From the NCBI RefSeq assembly GCF_021389935.1, contig NZ_CP089979.1, forward strand, positions 3,081,001 to 3,145,000: 64,000 nt of DNA, given 5' to 3'. Source of the stretch: Fulvivirga ligni. Its GTDB lineage: Bacteria > Bacteroidota > Bacteroidia > Cytophagales > Cyclobacteriaceae. Position 1 is the stretch's first letter. Every line of letters begins with the position of its first letter. Both the position numbers and the translations under genes were made by a program. This document shows, one piece after another, positions 1-10,300 of this stretch. The notes under the pieces were generated by a model. That model saw nothing but the letters and a program-made list of their open reading frames with translations. It searched no databases and was not told the DNA's origin.

Positions 1-560
1 GATTAGGCTGGTGGTTTGAAGAGATGACTGCTCTTTTTCTGGTGGCTTCATTAGTTATAGGGCTGATACAGAGAATTAATGAAAGAGATTTTGTGAAAGT
101 ATTCATTGCTGGCGCTCAGGAGCTTTTAGGTGTATCATTTATTGTGGGTGTGGCTCGTGGAGTTACTTTTATCTTAAATGAAGGCCATATTAGCGACACT
201 ATTCTTTATTATGCCACCGGTGTGGTGGAAGGTATGCCAGCTATGGCTTTCATACCAGCATTGATGGGTGTTTTTGCTGTAATGACCTTATTTATTAGTT
301 CTACATCTGGTCTGGCGGTGGTGAGTATGCCAATACTTAGTGCATTAGGCCCGGTGGTGGGAGTGCCTCAGGAAGAAATAGTAAATGCCTATTTATTTGG
401 TTGCGGGCTTATGACCTTTGTAACACCTACAGGACTTATTTTGCCTTCATTGGCTATGGTAAATGTTAACTACAACACGTGGCTAAAATTTATATGGCCA
501 CTACTACTCATGTTAGCAATAGTGGCCATAGGAATACTCTGGATCGGAGTGTTATTTTAA
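1..560 (+). CDS. YfcC/DcuC-type membrane transporter, C-terminal part (truncated by window edge)
   Basis: The reading frame is open to the left edge (it reads LGWWFEEM before the first ATG at 24), so this is the C-terminal end of a longer gene. About 185 residues are visible and contain four to five hydrophobic membrane segments, with the glycine/serine/proline-rich loop [20 protein letters not shown] and the late motif [14 protein letters not shown]. This pattern is typical of the YfcC/DcuC (C4-dicarboxylate anaerobic carrier, also arginine/ornithine antiporter-like) superfamily of inner-membrane carriers. The substrate cannot be told from this fragment. The stop overlaps the end of the convergent guaC gene by four bases. 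Confidence 0.75.
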   Translation, partial: LGWWFEEMTALFLVASLVIGLIQRINERDFVKVFIAGAQELLGVSFIVGVARGVTFILNEGHISDTILYYATGVVEGMPAMAFIPALMGVFAVMTLFISSTSGLAVVSMPILSALGPVVGVPQEEIVNAYLFGCGLMTFVTPTGLILPSLAMVNVNYNTWLKFIWPLLLMLAIVAIGILWIGVLF

Positions 561-1597
561 TCCTCCAACCACTGGTTATGCTGCTCTTCCACACGTATGA
601 ATGTGGTTCTTTTTGTTAGCTCCTTAAGCTGTTGAGCGCCTACATAAGTACAAGTAGATCTTATTCCACCCAAAATATCAGTTACGGTAGCTTTTACATC
701 TCCTTTGTAAGGGATTTTTACGGTTTTACCTTCTGATGCACGATATTCTGCAACACCACCTACGTGTTTGTTCATGGCCGTTTCAGAGCTCATACCGTAA
801 AACAGCTTGTATTGCTTGCCATTCTCTTCAATAAGATCACCGCCACTTTCAGAGTGGCCAGCCAGCATTCCACCTAACATTACAAAATCAGCGCCGGCAC
901 CAAAAGCCTTAGCTACATCACCAGGAGCCTTGCAGCCACCATCAGATATAACGTGTCCACCAAGTCCGTGAGCTGCATCTGCGCATTCTATGATGGCAGA
1001 CAGTTGAGGGTAGCCTACACCTGTTTTTATTCTTGTAGTACATACAGAGCCAGGGCCAATACCTACCTTCACTATGTCTGCACCCGAAAGCAGTAGTTCC
1101 TCTACCATTTCACCTGTAACCACATTTCCAGCCATGATGATCTTGTCAGGATATTGATCTCTGGTTTGCTTTACAAAGTCTACAAAATGCTCTGAGTAGC
1201 CGTTAGCCACATCTATACAGATAAACCTTAGGTCTGGAAATTCAGAAAGGATGGTATTTAACTTTTTAGCATCCTCTTTTCCGGTACCAGTACTAATGGC
1301 TATTCTGTCATATATTTTACTCTCAGCTTGGTTAAGAAATGCTCTCCACTCATCGTTAGAGTAGTGCTTATGGATGGCTGTAAGCAGATCGTGCTCAGCC
1401 AGTGCTGTGGCCATTTCAAAGGTGCCCACGGTGTCCATATTTGCAGCGATTACAGGAATGCCTTCCCATTCGCCATTACCATGAAGAAATTTATATTTTC
1501 TGGATAATGAAACCTCAGATCTGGACTTCAATGTAGACCTTTTAGGCCTTATCATCACATCTTTGAAACCCAACTTAACATCCAGTTCTATTCGCAT
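557..1597 (-). CDS. guaC: GMP reductase
   Basis: GuaC catalyses NADPH-dependent reductive deamination of GMP to IMP and links guanine to adenine nucleotide pools in the cytoplasm. The 346-residue length matches the E. coli enzyme. The catalytic loop [11 protein letters not shown] places the nucleophilic Cys at residue 186, the position known for E. coli GuaC. The [13 protein letters not shown] segment near residue 51 and the [14 protein letters not shown] phosphate-binding region near residue 218 fit the IMPDH/GMPR TIM barrel. No CBS domain pair is present, which argues for GMP reductase over IMP dehydrogenase. It is a single gene, convergent with the transporter on its left. Confidence 0.95.
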   Translation of the reverse strand: MRIELDVKLGFKDVMIRPKRSTLKSRSEVSLSRKYKFLHGNGEWEGIPVIAANMDTVGTFEMATALAEHDLLTAIHKHYSNDEWRAFLNQAESKIYDRIAISTGTGKEDAKKLNTILSEFPDLRFICIDVANGYSEHFVDFVKQTRDQYPDKIIMAGNVVTGEMVEELLLSGADIVKVGIGPGSVCTTRIKTGVGYPQLSAIIECADAAHGLGGHVISDGGCKAPGDVAKAFGAGADFVMLGGMLAGHSESGGDLIEENGKQYKLFYGMSSETAMNKHVGGVAEYRASEGKTVKIPYKGDVKATVTDILGGIRSTCTYVGAQQLKELTKRTTFIRVEEQHNQWLED

Positions 1598-1687
1598 ATT
1601 GATTATGATTTTATTATTTCAAAACCAGTAAAATAGACCAGAAGCGTTGCTTTAGCAACTAAAAGATCATAAATAAATTGGCTTGAA

Positions 1688-2689
1688 CTATTTTTTTTCC
1701 ATCACCTCCGAAAGCGAGATGTGACCATCCTGAACTACCGTTTCTCTGTAGTTTGTTTTGTCCACCAAAACAGGAGTCAGAAGGATGGCATTTACAGTGA
1801 TATCACCATTTTTGAGTGGCACAATATCTTCGTTAGTCGGTTGCTCATCTTTACCTAACATCATGGCAATTTCAGCTGCTTTGAAAGCTAATGGCTGAAT
1901 TGGCTTATAAATAGTCATACTCTGTTTACCACTGATGATGTTCTTAATGGCTTCTAATTCAGCATCTTGTCCTGTAATAATAACGTGTTTTAACATTTCT
2001 GGCGGCAAAGCCTGCATGGTTCCTCGTGCCAGGGCGTCATTGGCAGCTATGATCGCATCTGGCTTTTTATTGAGGTTGGCGAATATCTCATCTATCTTGA
2101 TCAAAGCCTCTAGCTCACTCCAGTTATCCAGCACTACATCAGAGATTACTTTTACCTTGCCAACTTTTATGTATGGTTGTAGCGCCTCCAACTGCCCTTC
2201 TCTAAACAGAATGGCATTGTTATCTGAGGTAGGCCCGTTGATCAATAGGTAATTTCCACCTTTGGCGTGATCTACAGCATACTGTGCTTGCATTTTACCT
2301 ACTGTGAGGTTATCATAAGAAATATAATAATCTATCTTATCTGAGAGCACTAGCCTGTCATAGGAGATTACAGGCACGCCGGCACTTTTTGCATAACCAA
2401 CAATCTCTACGGCTTTCTTGGCATCTGTTGGTACCATAACCAATACATCTATTCCTTCATCAACCAGCTTTTTTCCTAATTTCACCTGTTCATCTGCATC
2501 ACCATAAGGTACTTCTACAAGGCACTGGCCGCCTAGCTCTTCTATTTTCTTTTGAAATAATCGCTGATCTAAGTACCATCTGTCTATAACGTAACTATCC
2601 ATGAGCAGCCCCACTTTTTGTGACCATGCGGGAATACTTAAGGATGAGATAAATAGTAGAAATAGAGCGAGTTTGATTGACTTATTCAT
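1688..2689 (-). CDS. Periplasmic sugar-binding protein, D-xylose (XylF) type
   Basis: A 333-residue protein with an N-terminal signal peptide ending near PAWSQ, followed by a type I periplasmic-binding-protein fold (Peripla_BP_4). The opening KVGLLMDSYVIDRWYLDQ and the segments VPTDAKKAVE, VPVISYDRLV, INGPTSDNNA and AANDALARGTMQAL match the xylose/ribose-binding family. Such proteins usually feed an ABC sugar importer, but no ATPase or permease gene lies next to it: its neighbours are guaC and pyrR. It may therefore work with a transporter encoded elsewhere or as the sensing partner of a kinase. The specific sugar is inferred only from family resemblance. Confidence 0.85.
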   Translation of the reverse strand: MNKSIKLALFLLFISSLSIPAWSQKVGLLMDSYVIDRWYLDQRLFQKKIEELGGQCLVEVPYGDADEQVKLGKKLVDEGIDVLVMVPTDAKKAVEIVGYAKSAGVPVISYDRLVLSDKIDYYISYDNLTVGKMQAQYAVDHAKGGNYLLINGPTSDNNAILFREGQLEALQPYIKVGKVKVISDVVLDNWSELEALIKIDEIFANLNKKPDAIIAANDALARGTMQALPPEMLKHVIITGQDAELEAIKNIISGKQSMTIYKPIQPLAFKAAEIAMMLGKDEQPTNEDIVPLKNGDITVNAILLTPVLVDKTNYRETVVQDGHISLSEVMEKK

Positions 2690-2844
2690 GAGTAGTAGCG
2701 TTTTAAATTGATGACATTAACATTTTAATATACTTAAATATCGGAATCTTTGGAAGTTTCTAATATGAATATTGATGCTGTAGATATGAGTTATTCTTAT
2801 GGAAAGAATGAGGCAATCTTTTCACCTCCATTAAAACTTTTATA

Positions 2845-2852
2845 TATATTTG
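2845..2852 (+). promoter_or_regulatory. Candidate Bacteroidota -7 promoter element for pyrRB
   Basis: TATATTTG matches the TAnnTTTG -7 consensus of Bacteroidota primary sigma promoters. It lies so close to the first ATG of pyrR (2854) that the transcript would begin around that codon, which favours the second ATG at 2866. No convincing -33 TTTG was seen at the right distance, so support is partial. Confidence 0.4.
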
Positions 2853-2865
2853 CATGAGTTTGGCC

Positions 2866-3408
2866 ATGCAAAAAAAACTAATACTCGATACTCACCTCCT
2901 GCACATCACAGTGGACAGGCTTTGCCAGCAGCTGATTGAAGCTCATGGTAATTTCGATGGTACTGCTATTATAGGCATGCAGCCTCGCGGTATTCACTTA
3001 GCAGAAATGATTCACCAAAAATTAGAAGAGGATCTAAAGACCAAGATTGATCTGGGTTATTTAGATACTACCTTTTATCGTGATGACTTTAGAAGAAGAG
3101 ATACGCCCGTAAAGGCCAATGCTACCAAGGTGCCTTTTATTATTGAAAATAGAAATGTAGTGCTTATTGATGATGTGCTTTTTACAGGTAGATCAGTGAG
3201 AGCAGCATTAGATGCTATGATAGCATTTGGAAGGCCCAAAAAAGTAGAATTACTAGTTCTTGTAAATAGAAAATATTCCAGAGACCTGCCTATTGAACCC
3301 GATTATATAGGGAAGGACGTAAATACCCTTGAATCTCAACGTGTTTTAGTAGAGTTAGAGGGCGGAAAGCATAATAAAATTTGGTTGATAAATAAGGAAG
3401 AAAAATAG
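2866..3408 (+). CDS. pyrR: PyrR-type uracil phosphoribosyltransferase / pyr regulator
   Basis: PyrR family proteins have a type I phosphoribosyltransferase fold, make UMP from uracil and PRPP and, in many Gram-positive bacteria, bind pyr mRNA. The PRPP-binding signature VVLIDDVLFTGRSVRAALD is intact, as are GMQPRGIHLAE near the N-terminus and DYIGKDVNT near the C-terminus. An ATG at 2854 would add MSLA; 2866 (MQKKLILD) is preferred because family members commonly start there and a -7-like element sits just upstream of 2854. The stop codon is directly followed by the pyrB ATG with no gap, so the two are certainly co-transcribed. No leader with attenuator hairpins was seen, so the RNA-binding role is not evident from this locus. 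Confidence 0.9.
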   Translation: MQKKLILDTHLLHITVDRLCQQLIEAHGNFDGTAIIGMQPRGIHLAEMIHQKLEEDLKTKIDLGYLDTTFYRDDFRRRDTPVKANATKVPFIIENRNVVLIDDVLFTGRSVRAALDAMIAFGRPKKVELLVLVNRKYSRDLPIEPDYIGKDVNTLESQRVLVELEGGKHNKIWLINKEEK

Positions 3409-4335
3409 ATGTCACAATTAAGTCAAAAACACCTTCTTGGCATTAAAAATTTAACAGAAAAAGACATTCAACTTATTTATGAGACCGCTAAGACCTTTAA
3501 AGATGTAATTAACAGACCTATTAAAAAGGTCCCATCTTTAAGAGACATTACCATTGCTAACATCTTTTTTGAAAACTCTACCAGAACCAGACTTTCGTTT
3601 GAGCTGGCTGAAAAGCGTTTGTCGGCTGATGTTGTAAACTTCTCTTCATCAAATAGTTCTGTGAAAAAAGGGGAGACCTTGCTGGATACCGTGAATAACA
3701 TCCTTGCCATGAAAGTAGATATGGTAGTGATGAGGCACAGCAGCCCTGGAGCGCCACATTTTCTTTCAAAACATATAGACGCTAACATTGTAAACGCTGG
3801 AGACGGTACTCATGAGCACCCAACGCAAGCGTTATTAGATACCTATTCTATCTTAGAAAAGCATGGTAAGCTGCAAGGTCTTAAAGTGGCTATCATCGGA
3901 GATATTTTACATTCCAGAGTGGCCATATCTAATATATTTGCCCTACAGAAAATGGGAGCAGAGGTGATGGTTTGCGGACCTAATACATTATTACCTAAAT
4001 ACATCAGTTCACTAGGTGTGAAAGTAGAGCTAGATGTAATGAAAGCACTACAGTGGTGTGATGTAGCTAACGTATTAAGGATTCAGCTGGAAAGACAGCA
4101 GATCAAGTATTTCCCTTCTTTAAGAGAGTATTCACTTTACTACGGCATCGATAGAAAAATGCTGGATAAGCTAGATAAGAAGATCACGATTATGCACCCA
4201 GGGCCAATAAACAGAGGTGTGGAATTGAATAGTGATGTGGCTGATTCTGAGCATGCTATTATCCTTGATCAGGTTGAAAATGGTGTGGCTGTGAGAATGG
4301 CTGTGCTTTACCTTTTAGCTGGCGTACATAATTAA
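3409..4335 (+). CDS. pyrB: Aspartate carbamoyltransferase, catalytic subunit
   Basis: PyrB condenses carbamoyl phosphate with aspartate in the committed step of pyrimidine synthesis. At 308 residues it has the usual length of the catalytic chain. The carbamoyl-phosphate motif FFENSTRTRLSFE has STRT at residues 57-60, KKGE follows near residue 87, HEHPTQALLD is present in the middle, and the aspartate-binding HPGPINRGVE motif lies near the C-terminus. No pyrI regulatory subunit follows, and the next gene is convergent, so the enzyme is probably of the unregulated or otherwise complexed type. The start codon abuts the pyrR stop, indicating translational coupling. Confidence 0.97.
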   Translation: MSQLSQKHLLGIKNLTEKDIQLIYETAKTFKDVINRPIKKVPSLRDITIANIFFENSTRTRLSFELAEKRLSADVVNFSSSNSSVKKGETLLDTVNNILAMKVDMVVMRHSSPGAPHFLSKHIDANIVNAGDGTHEHPTQALLDTYSILEKHGKLQGLKVAIIGDILHSRVAISNIFALQKMGAEVMVCGPNTLLPKYISSLGVKVELDVMKALQWCDVANVLRIQLERQQIKYFPSLREYSLYYGIDRKMLDKLDKKITIMHPGPINRGVELNSDVADSEHAIILDQVENGVAVRMAVLYLLAGVHN

Positions 4336-4339
4336 AAGA

Positions 4340-4371
4340 GATTGCTCCAGAGGCGAACCCCTGAAGCAATC
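4340..4371 (-). terminator. Candidate terminator hairpin between pyrB and the GH87 gene
   Basis: GATTGCT and AGCAATC form an outer stem, continued by a GC-rich inner stem with two mismatches and a GCGAAC apical loop. Read on the minus strand the hairpin is followed by CTCTTTTAATT, so it more probably ends the GH87 transcript; it may also block read-through from pyrB. Confidence 0.55.
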
Positions 4372-4386
4372 CTCCTAACTTAAACC

Positions 4387-7300
4387 CTACTTAATAGAGA
4401 TTTTTGAATGCATGATACTATCTCCTGAAATTACTTTCAGTAGATAGATTCCTGCCGTCATATTATCTGTGTCCACCTGAGTGTGACTTCCCGTTAAGGC
4501 ACCTTCTTTTACTGATGTGCCTGATAGGTTATAGATTACAAATGATGCATCATCACGGATATCACTATCTACGGCTATGGTAAACTCATTTTCTGCCGGA
4601 TTAGGATATACATTGAAAGCCTCAGAAAGCATGCTATCTGATGAGCCAACTCTGGCTGATATGCTTACAGGTTCCAATACCCACTGAGCGCTTTCCCACT
4701 GAGGATAGATAGTGCCATGTTGAGCATTTCCTTGAAGGTTCTCTACATTAATGTATTGATTACCCTGCCATACATTTCTGATTCTTACAAATCCGCCACC
4801 TGCGTCTTCCATAGCCCATCTTGAGCTCTGCCATCCGAAAGTTCTTGGCGTACATTGCACCTGTCCTGTCAGATTCTCAATATGCATGTAATGACCTGTA
4901 GCCACATTTCTGATTTCCTGACCGTTATTTACATCTTCAAGCACCCATAGATAAGAATCACCAGATGAAGAATTAGTGTACTGTACTCTATCACCACCAT
5001 CTCTCAGGTAAGTGTTCTGCCATCTGTTCTTAATTCTATAGGCAGTAGAGCCGGTGTTGTCAGGAGTTACAGTAATAGTTACATCATCAGTGCTGCTTAG
5101 AGAACCATCGCTCACCGTTAACCTGAATACATAGCTGTTTCCGCTGGCCAGGCCATTCACGGAAGTGCTTGCTGCGTTAGCATTGCTGATAGATACAGAA
5201 GGTCCATTGATTTGGCTCCAGCTGTAAGTTAAGCTGTTGCCATCAGGGTCAGTACCTGAACCAGATAAATTCGCACTTCCTGTACCGGCAGGTAGATTTT
5301 GATCATTTCCTGCATTAGCAGTAGGAGCCTGGTTCGTATTGCCTTGCTGCACTGTGATAGAAACATCATCGCTGCTGCTCAATACTCCGTCACTCACGGT
5401 TAGACTGAATACATAAGTGTTGCCGTTTGATAAACCGGAAGCGGAAGCATTTGCTGCCTGAGCATTATTTAAGGTAGCCGCAGGACCACTAATCTGACTC
5501 CAGCTGAAAGAAACATTATCTCCGTCAGGGTCTGTTCCAGAACCACTTAAGTTGGCTGTGGTTGTTCCTGAAGATAATGATTGATCGCTGCCAGCATTAG
5601 CCGTAGGAGCCTGATTAGATGGATTACCATCAATTCTCACTTCAAAATCACCATTGTTGTTGAAGAAAGCGATGTCTTCACCCGCAATGTTGGTGAAAGT
5701 GGTGTTTGACAATTCCATCCATCCGTCAAAGGTATTAGTAGGAGAGAAGTTCGCTACATAAATTCCATGACCTCCTGATTCTCCTGAGCCTGTGGTGTAC
5801 TGAGGTCCGTTGTTTACATCTAGGGCAACTCCGGTTCCATCAATATGTACATTGTTGAAAAAGATATTATCAATCACTCGGTCATTGTTAGAAGGCATGT
5901 AAGAGTGTACAAAAACAGCATCATGCTGAGAGTTGATTACATCTATATTGGTAAAATTGGCATATTGAAGATCATAAGCCTGACCTTGTGTAGGTTCAGG
6001 TAGTTCCAGCTCAATGGCTCCAAATCTGTACGTCCAGATGTTCTTGGTGGTACCGCAACCAATAACGGTAACATCATGAATGTTTATGGCTTCAGAAGCA
6101 TTTGATCCAAACGGGTAAGCCGGGAACTGGGTGTTTAACCTAATACCAGGGCCGGCGAAGTTATCCTTAATGATCAGGTGATGTGCCTCATGGCTATGAC
6201 CACCGAAGAAGCCTAAACCAGCTGCTCTTAAGTTATTCTCAACAGTGTTATATCTGAAAATATTACCATAACTAGGAGTTGGAGGTACAGCTTCAAGATA
6301 ATTTACTGACCATGTCGCCATGGCATCATCAATACAGTTTCTAAAACTGGTATGCTCTACCACAGTGTTACGGGTTCCTTTGGCCAGATTCACACCATCG
6401 GCATATACGTTTCTGATTCGGCAGTTACTGATGACCAATCCATCAGTCACATTCCATCCTCCAGACTGCATGGAAGATATCCAGAAGCCTGTTTCAAAGT
6501 GCTCAGCCCAGACATTTGTAATGGTAGAACCAGATCCTACACTTCCGTTCACTGCTTTGTTACCAGGTATACGAGAGTTGGTAGCACTGTTCATATAGAA
6601 GTCTTGAAGGTGGATGTTATTCGCATCGAACAAGAATCCTGCACCATTTTGCGAGGTGCTGCTGAAGTATATTTCAGTATGCCACATACCAGCTCCCTGG
6701 ATGGTTAGACCATCGTTAGGGACCCACATGTTACCAGAAGGAGAACCGTTTCCTTGACCATTAATAAATCTACCTGCTGGAATATAAATACCTTGAATGC
6801 TAGGATCACCATTGGCTAAATCAAGACACGTTCTAAAGGCTGCCGCATCATTGGTTTCATCATTTGGTGTGGCTCCATAGTCCATAATATTAAGATATCC
6901 GGCTGGTTGACTGATTGGTGCGGGCACATTTTCAAGTTCAATGAAGTCGATGCCATAAGCGCCGCCACCACCATCTTTCTGCAATCTGATCACATCTCCT
7001 GAATTCAGAGCATTTGCTAGTACCACGTGCACTTCATCAAACCTCATTCTTGGCTCAGGGTTTGATCCTTGAGGAGTATTTGACGGGGTTCCTGTAGTAG
7101 ATGGGCTGATATCAAAATATTGCCATGCCCAGTATGAGCTTAAGCTAATATCTCTTACCTTACTTCCATTTACATAAACGCCCATAGTTCCGGTGCTATT
7201 GTCTGATAATGAGAATCTTAAGTTAAGTCCATTAAGGCCTGAGCTAGAAACAGTCCACTCTACATAGCTGCCATTTGAAGGTAAGCTTACAAACTTTCTG

Positions 7301-10300
7301 TCGCTGGCTTCTGAGGCTAGCTGTGCCATATCATAAGTAGGTCCTTGTACAGAAGCACCATTACCAAGTGTGGCATTTTCTGACTCATAGCGAGTATAAG
7401 GAGCATCATAGTCACCACGGTCAGTTGGGTAAACTGGCTCTGAGCTCACTGTAAGCAGTACTTCATCACTAGCGGATGCGTTGTTATTATCCGTGGCTGT
7501 TAACCTGAATACATAACTACCTTCTACAAGATTGGAAGCGTTCAATACTGCTGTGTTTTGTCCGGTTAAGCTGGCGTTTGAAGGGCCGCTCACCTGTGTC
7601 CATGCGTAAGAACTGATGGTGCCATCACTGTCAGTGGCAGATCCGCTCAAAGTGGCGCTGTTGGTAGGTAGCTGAATGCTTAGGTTATTACCGGCATTTA
7701 CCACCGGTGGCTGATTAGAGCCAATGCTTATAGCTACCACATCTGTGGCAGTGGTTCCGTTGCTACTCACCGCTAGTTGGAAAGTGTAGCTATTGCCATC
7801 ACTTAGACCACTAACGGTTGTATTTACAGCATTAGCATTTGCAATACTTACCGAAGGACCATTTACCTGAGTCCATGCATAGCTTAAAGTGCCAGGACCA
7901 GAGCTTCCTGCACCTGATAAATTAGCTGAGGTTGTACCTTTTGGAAGAGACTGATCTGTTCCGGCGTTGGCCACCACTACATCACCACACGTGGTTAAGT
8001 AAACAGTACCAAACAAACTAGGGTTTGACCAGGCCATCTCAGAGGTAGAGAAGGCTGCGATCTGCGCATCTCTGGCGCCACCGCCATCATCGTCATCAAT
8101 TTGCACATCTATACCAATTTGGTTACCGATGGCTGGTGTTACGCCAATGGTAGACCATGGAATAGAAACTTCCATAGCATATCCATTACCGGTACTGTAC
8201 ATCGAGTGGTTAATGCCTGAAGCGTTTTGAACAGAGTTGCCACCCAGGTGAACAGTGCCATCATTCCAACGGAAACCTAACTGGAAGTCATTCTGCCCGT
8301 CATAACTGGAACCTTTGCTGTTATCGCCATCAATGAAGATGTTCATAACGTCGTCATTCCACCATTCACCACCAGAATCATTGTTAAGTGAATTGTCAGT
8401 AGACTGGACTAATAGATACAGGTTATTGTTGTCGTAAAGTGCTTTATAGCTTCCGCTGAAATCTCCAGGCATGCCGCCCAAAGTCACATTTGAAATGTTC
8501 ACAGCACCTACATTATTCCAAACAGCATCTACATTTTGATCGATGGTTGGAGGCGTACTGGTAAGTCCAATATTCGGAGCAGAACAAGGTGCATTATCAT
8601 TATCGGTAATGGAAATGGATGCGGATGTACTTCCTCCTAACTGATACCCAGAACCAGATTGAAGCGTAAGGGTAAGTGTTTCAGTATCTTCAAAGTCAGA
8701 ATCATCTAAAGGGGTTATAATAATGATTCTGGATGTATTTGAAGGTGTTAAAGTAATCGATCCACTTAGTGAAGGATTGGCCGAATAATCTGATGGTGAG
8801 GCTGTTCCACTGACAGAATAGTTCACCGTTACATTCTGGCTGGTTTCTGAAATACTGATGGTAAACTGTCCTGTGTCACCGTTTTCGTCTGCTTGATCGT
8901 CATTAGCCACAATGTTTACTGCAGAAACTACCGTTACCGTAATCTGTGCGGTATGTCCACCATCAGCAGAGGTTACAGTTAAAGTCGCTGTACCTGTGCC
9001 ATGCGCTACCACCTTACTTTCTACCTCATCATAAGTGGCTACTGAGGCATTAGAAGAGCTCCATGATACGGCCTTGTTAGTGGCGTTGGTAGGGCTATAA
9101 ATAACCGATAGCGAAGCACTTTGTCCCGCAGCTAGATTAAGGTTGTTTTCCGAAAGTGAAATACCTGTTAGTGGTACATTGATATTTTGTAGTATCAGAT
9201 TAAAATTTTGGTTAGCCTGGAAAATTGGAGGATCCCTTTCAATATTTTCCATACTGAGGTTATTGAAAACTGCTGTTCCCGAACCTCCAAAGGTAAGAAT
9301 AGCGGCTCCTTCTGAGGCTACTGTGTATAAGGATGCCGTGTAAGGATCTAAACCAGTGCCATTGACACTTATATTGTCAAAATGAAGGTCAGAGCCATTT
9401 CCACCAATTTGTATACCATGGCGCTGAGCATCAATTACATTGATATTTTCAAAATAAACACCTCTCACAGCTCCACCTGTAGAATTAACTTCGATAGCAC
9501 CACGATGGAAGTTCCAAAGGTCATTACTGGTTCCGCAGGCTATGATAGTGTTTTCATAAAAGCGAATCTGATTTGTATTGTCAAAGTGATATCCTGGGAA
9601 ATCAGTAGTAAGCCTAATACCTGATCCTGCCATGTTATCTTTGATAATACAATGGTGTACTTCATGACCATCACCACCAAAAATGGCAGCTCCACCGGCT
9701 CTGTATGTGTGCTCTACAGTGTTGTATCTGAAGATGTTGTTCACTGCCATAGGTGCTCCAAAGTCACTATTTGGCCACACAGCCATGGCGTCATCACCAT
9801 TACTTCGGAAGTTGTTCTGAGCCACAATAGTGTTAGAAGTTCCCTGACATAAATTGATTCCGTCAGCATAGTTATTCCTGATCCTGTTGTTGGAAAAGTT
9901 CAGATTCTGAGTGATATCAATAGGGTAGGGAGGATCATATCCTGCTATCCAGGCACCACACTCAAAGTGAGTAACCCATACATCATGGATGCTGGAATTA
10001 TTACCATAAGTTCCCATGAAGCCTTTGTAAGTAACATATTGGCCGTTAAGGAAACGCTGATTGTTAACCGTGTTTAGGTAGAAATGTGAGAACTCTACAT
10101 TTGAGCAACGAGCCAAAATACCTCCGCTAAATACAGCTTCAGTGGAAAAATAAAGTTCCGTGTGCCACATGCCAGCACCAGTTACGCCGATATTGTTTTC
10201 ATTTACGATCAACTTCTGACTAAGCATAAAGCGGCCTTGAGGAATGTAAACCCCTGTACCTGCATTCTGCGCAGCTGTTAAAGCAGACTGGAAAGCAGCT

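Noticed and set aside
6320-6708. Two plus-strand open frames inside the GH87 gene
   Set aside because: They lie antisense to conserved beta-helix coding sequence, have no start context, and their proteins show no recognisable domain.
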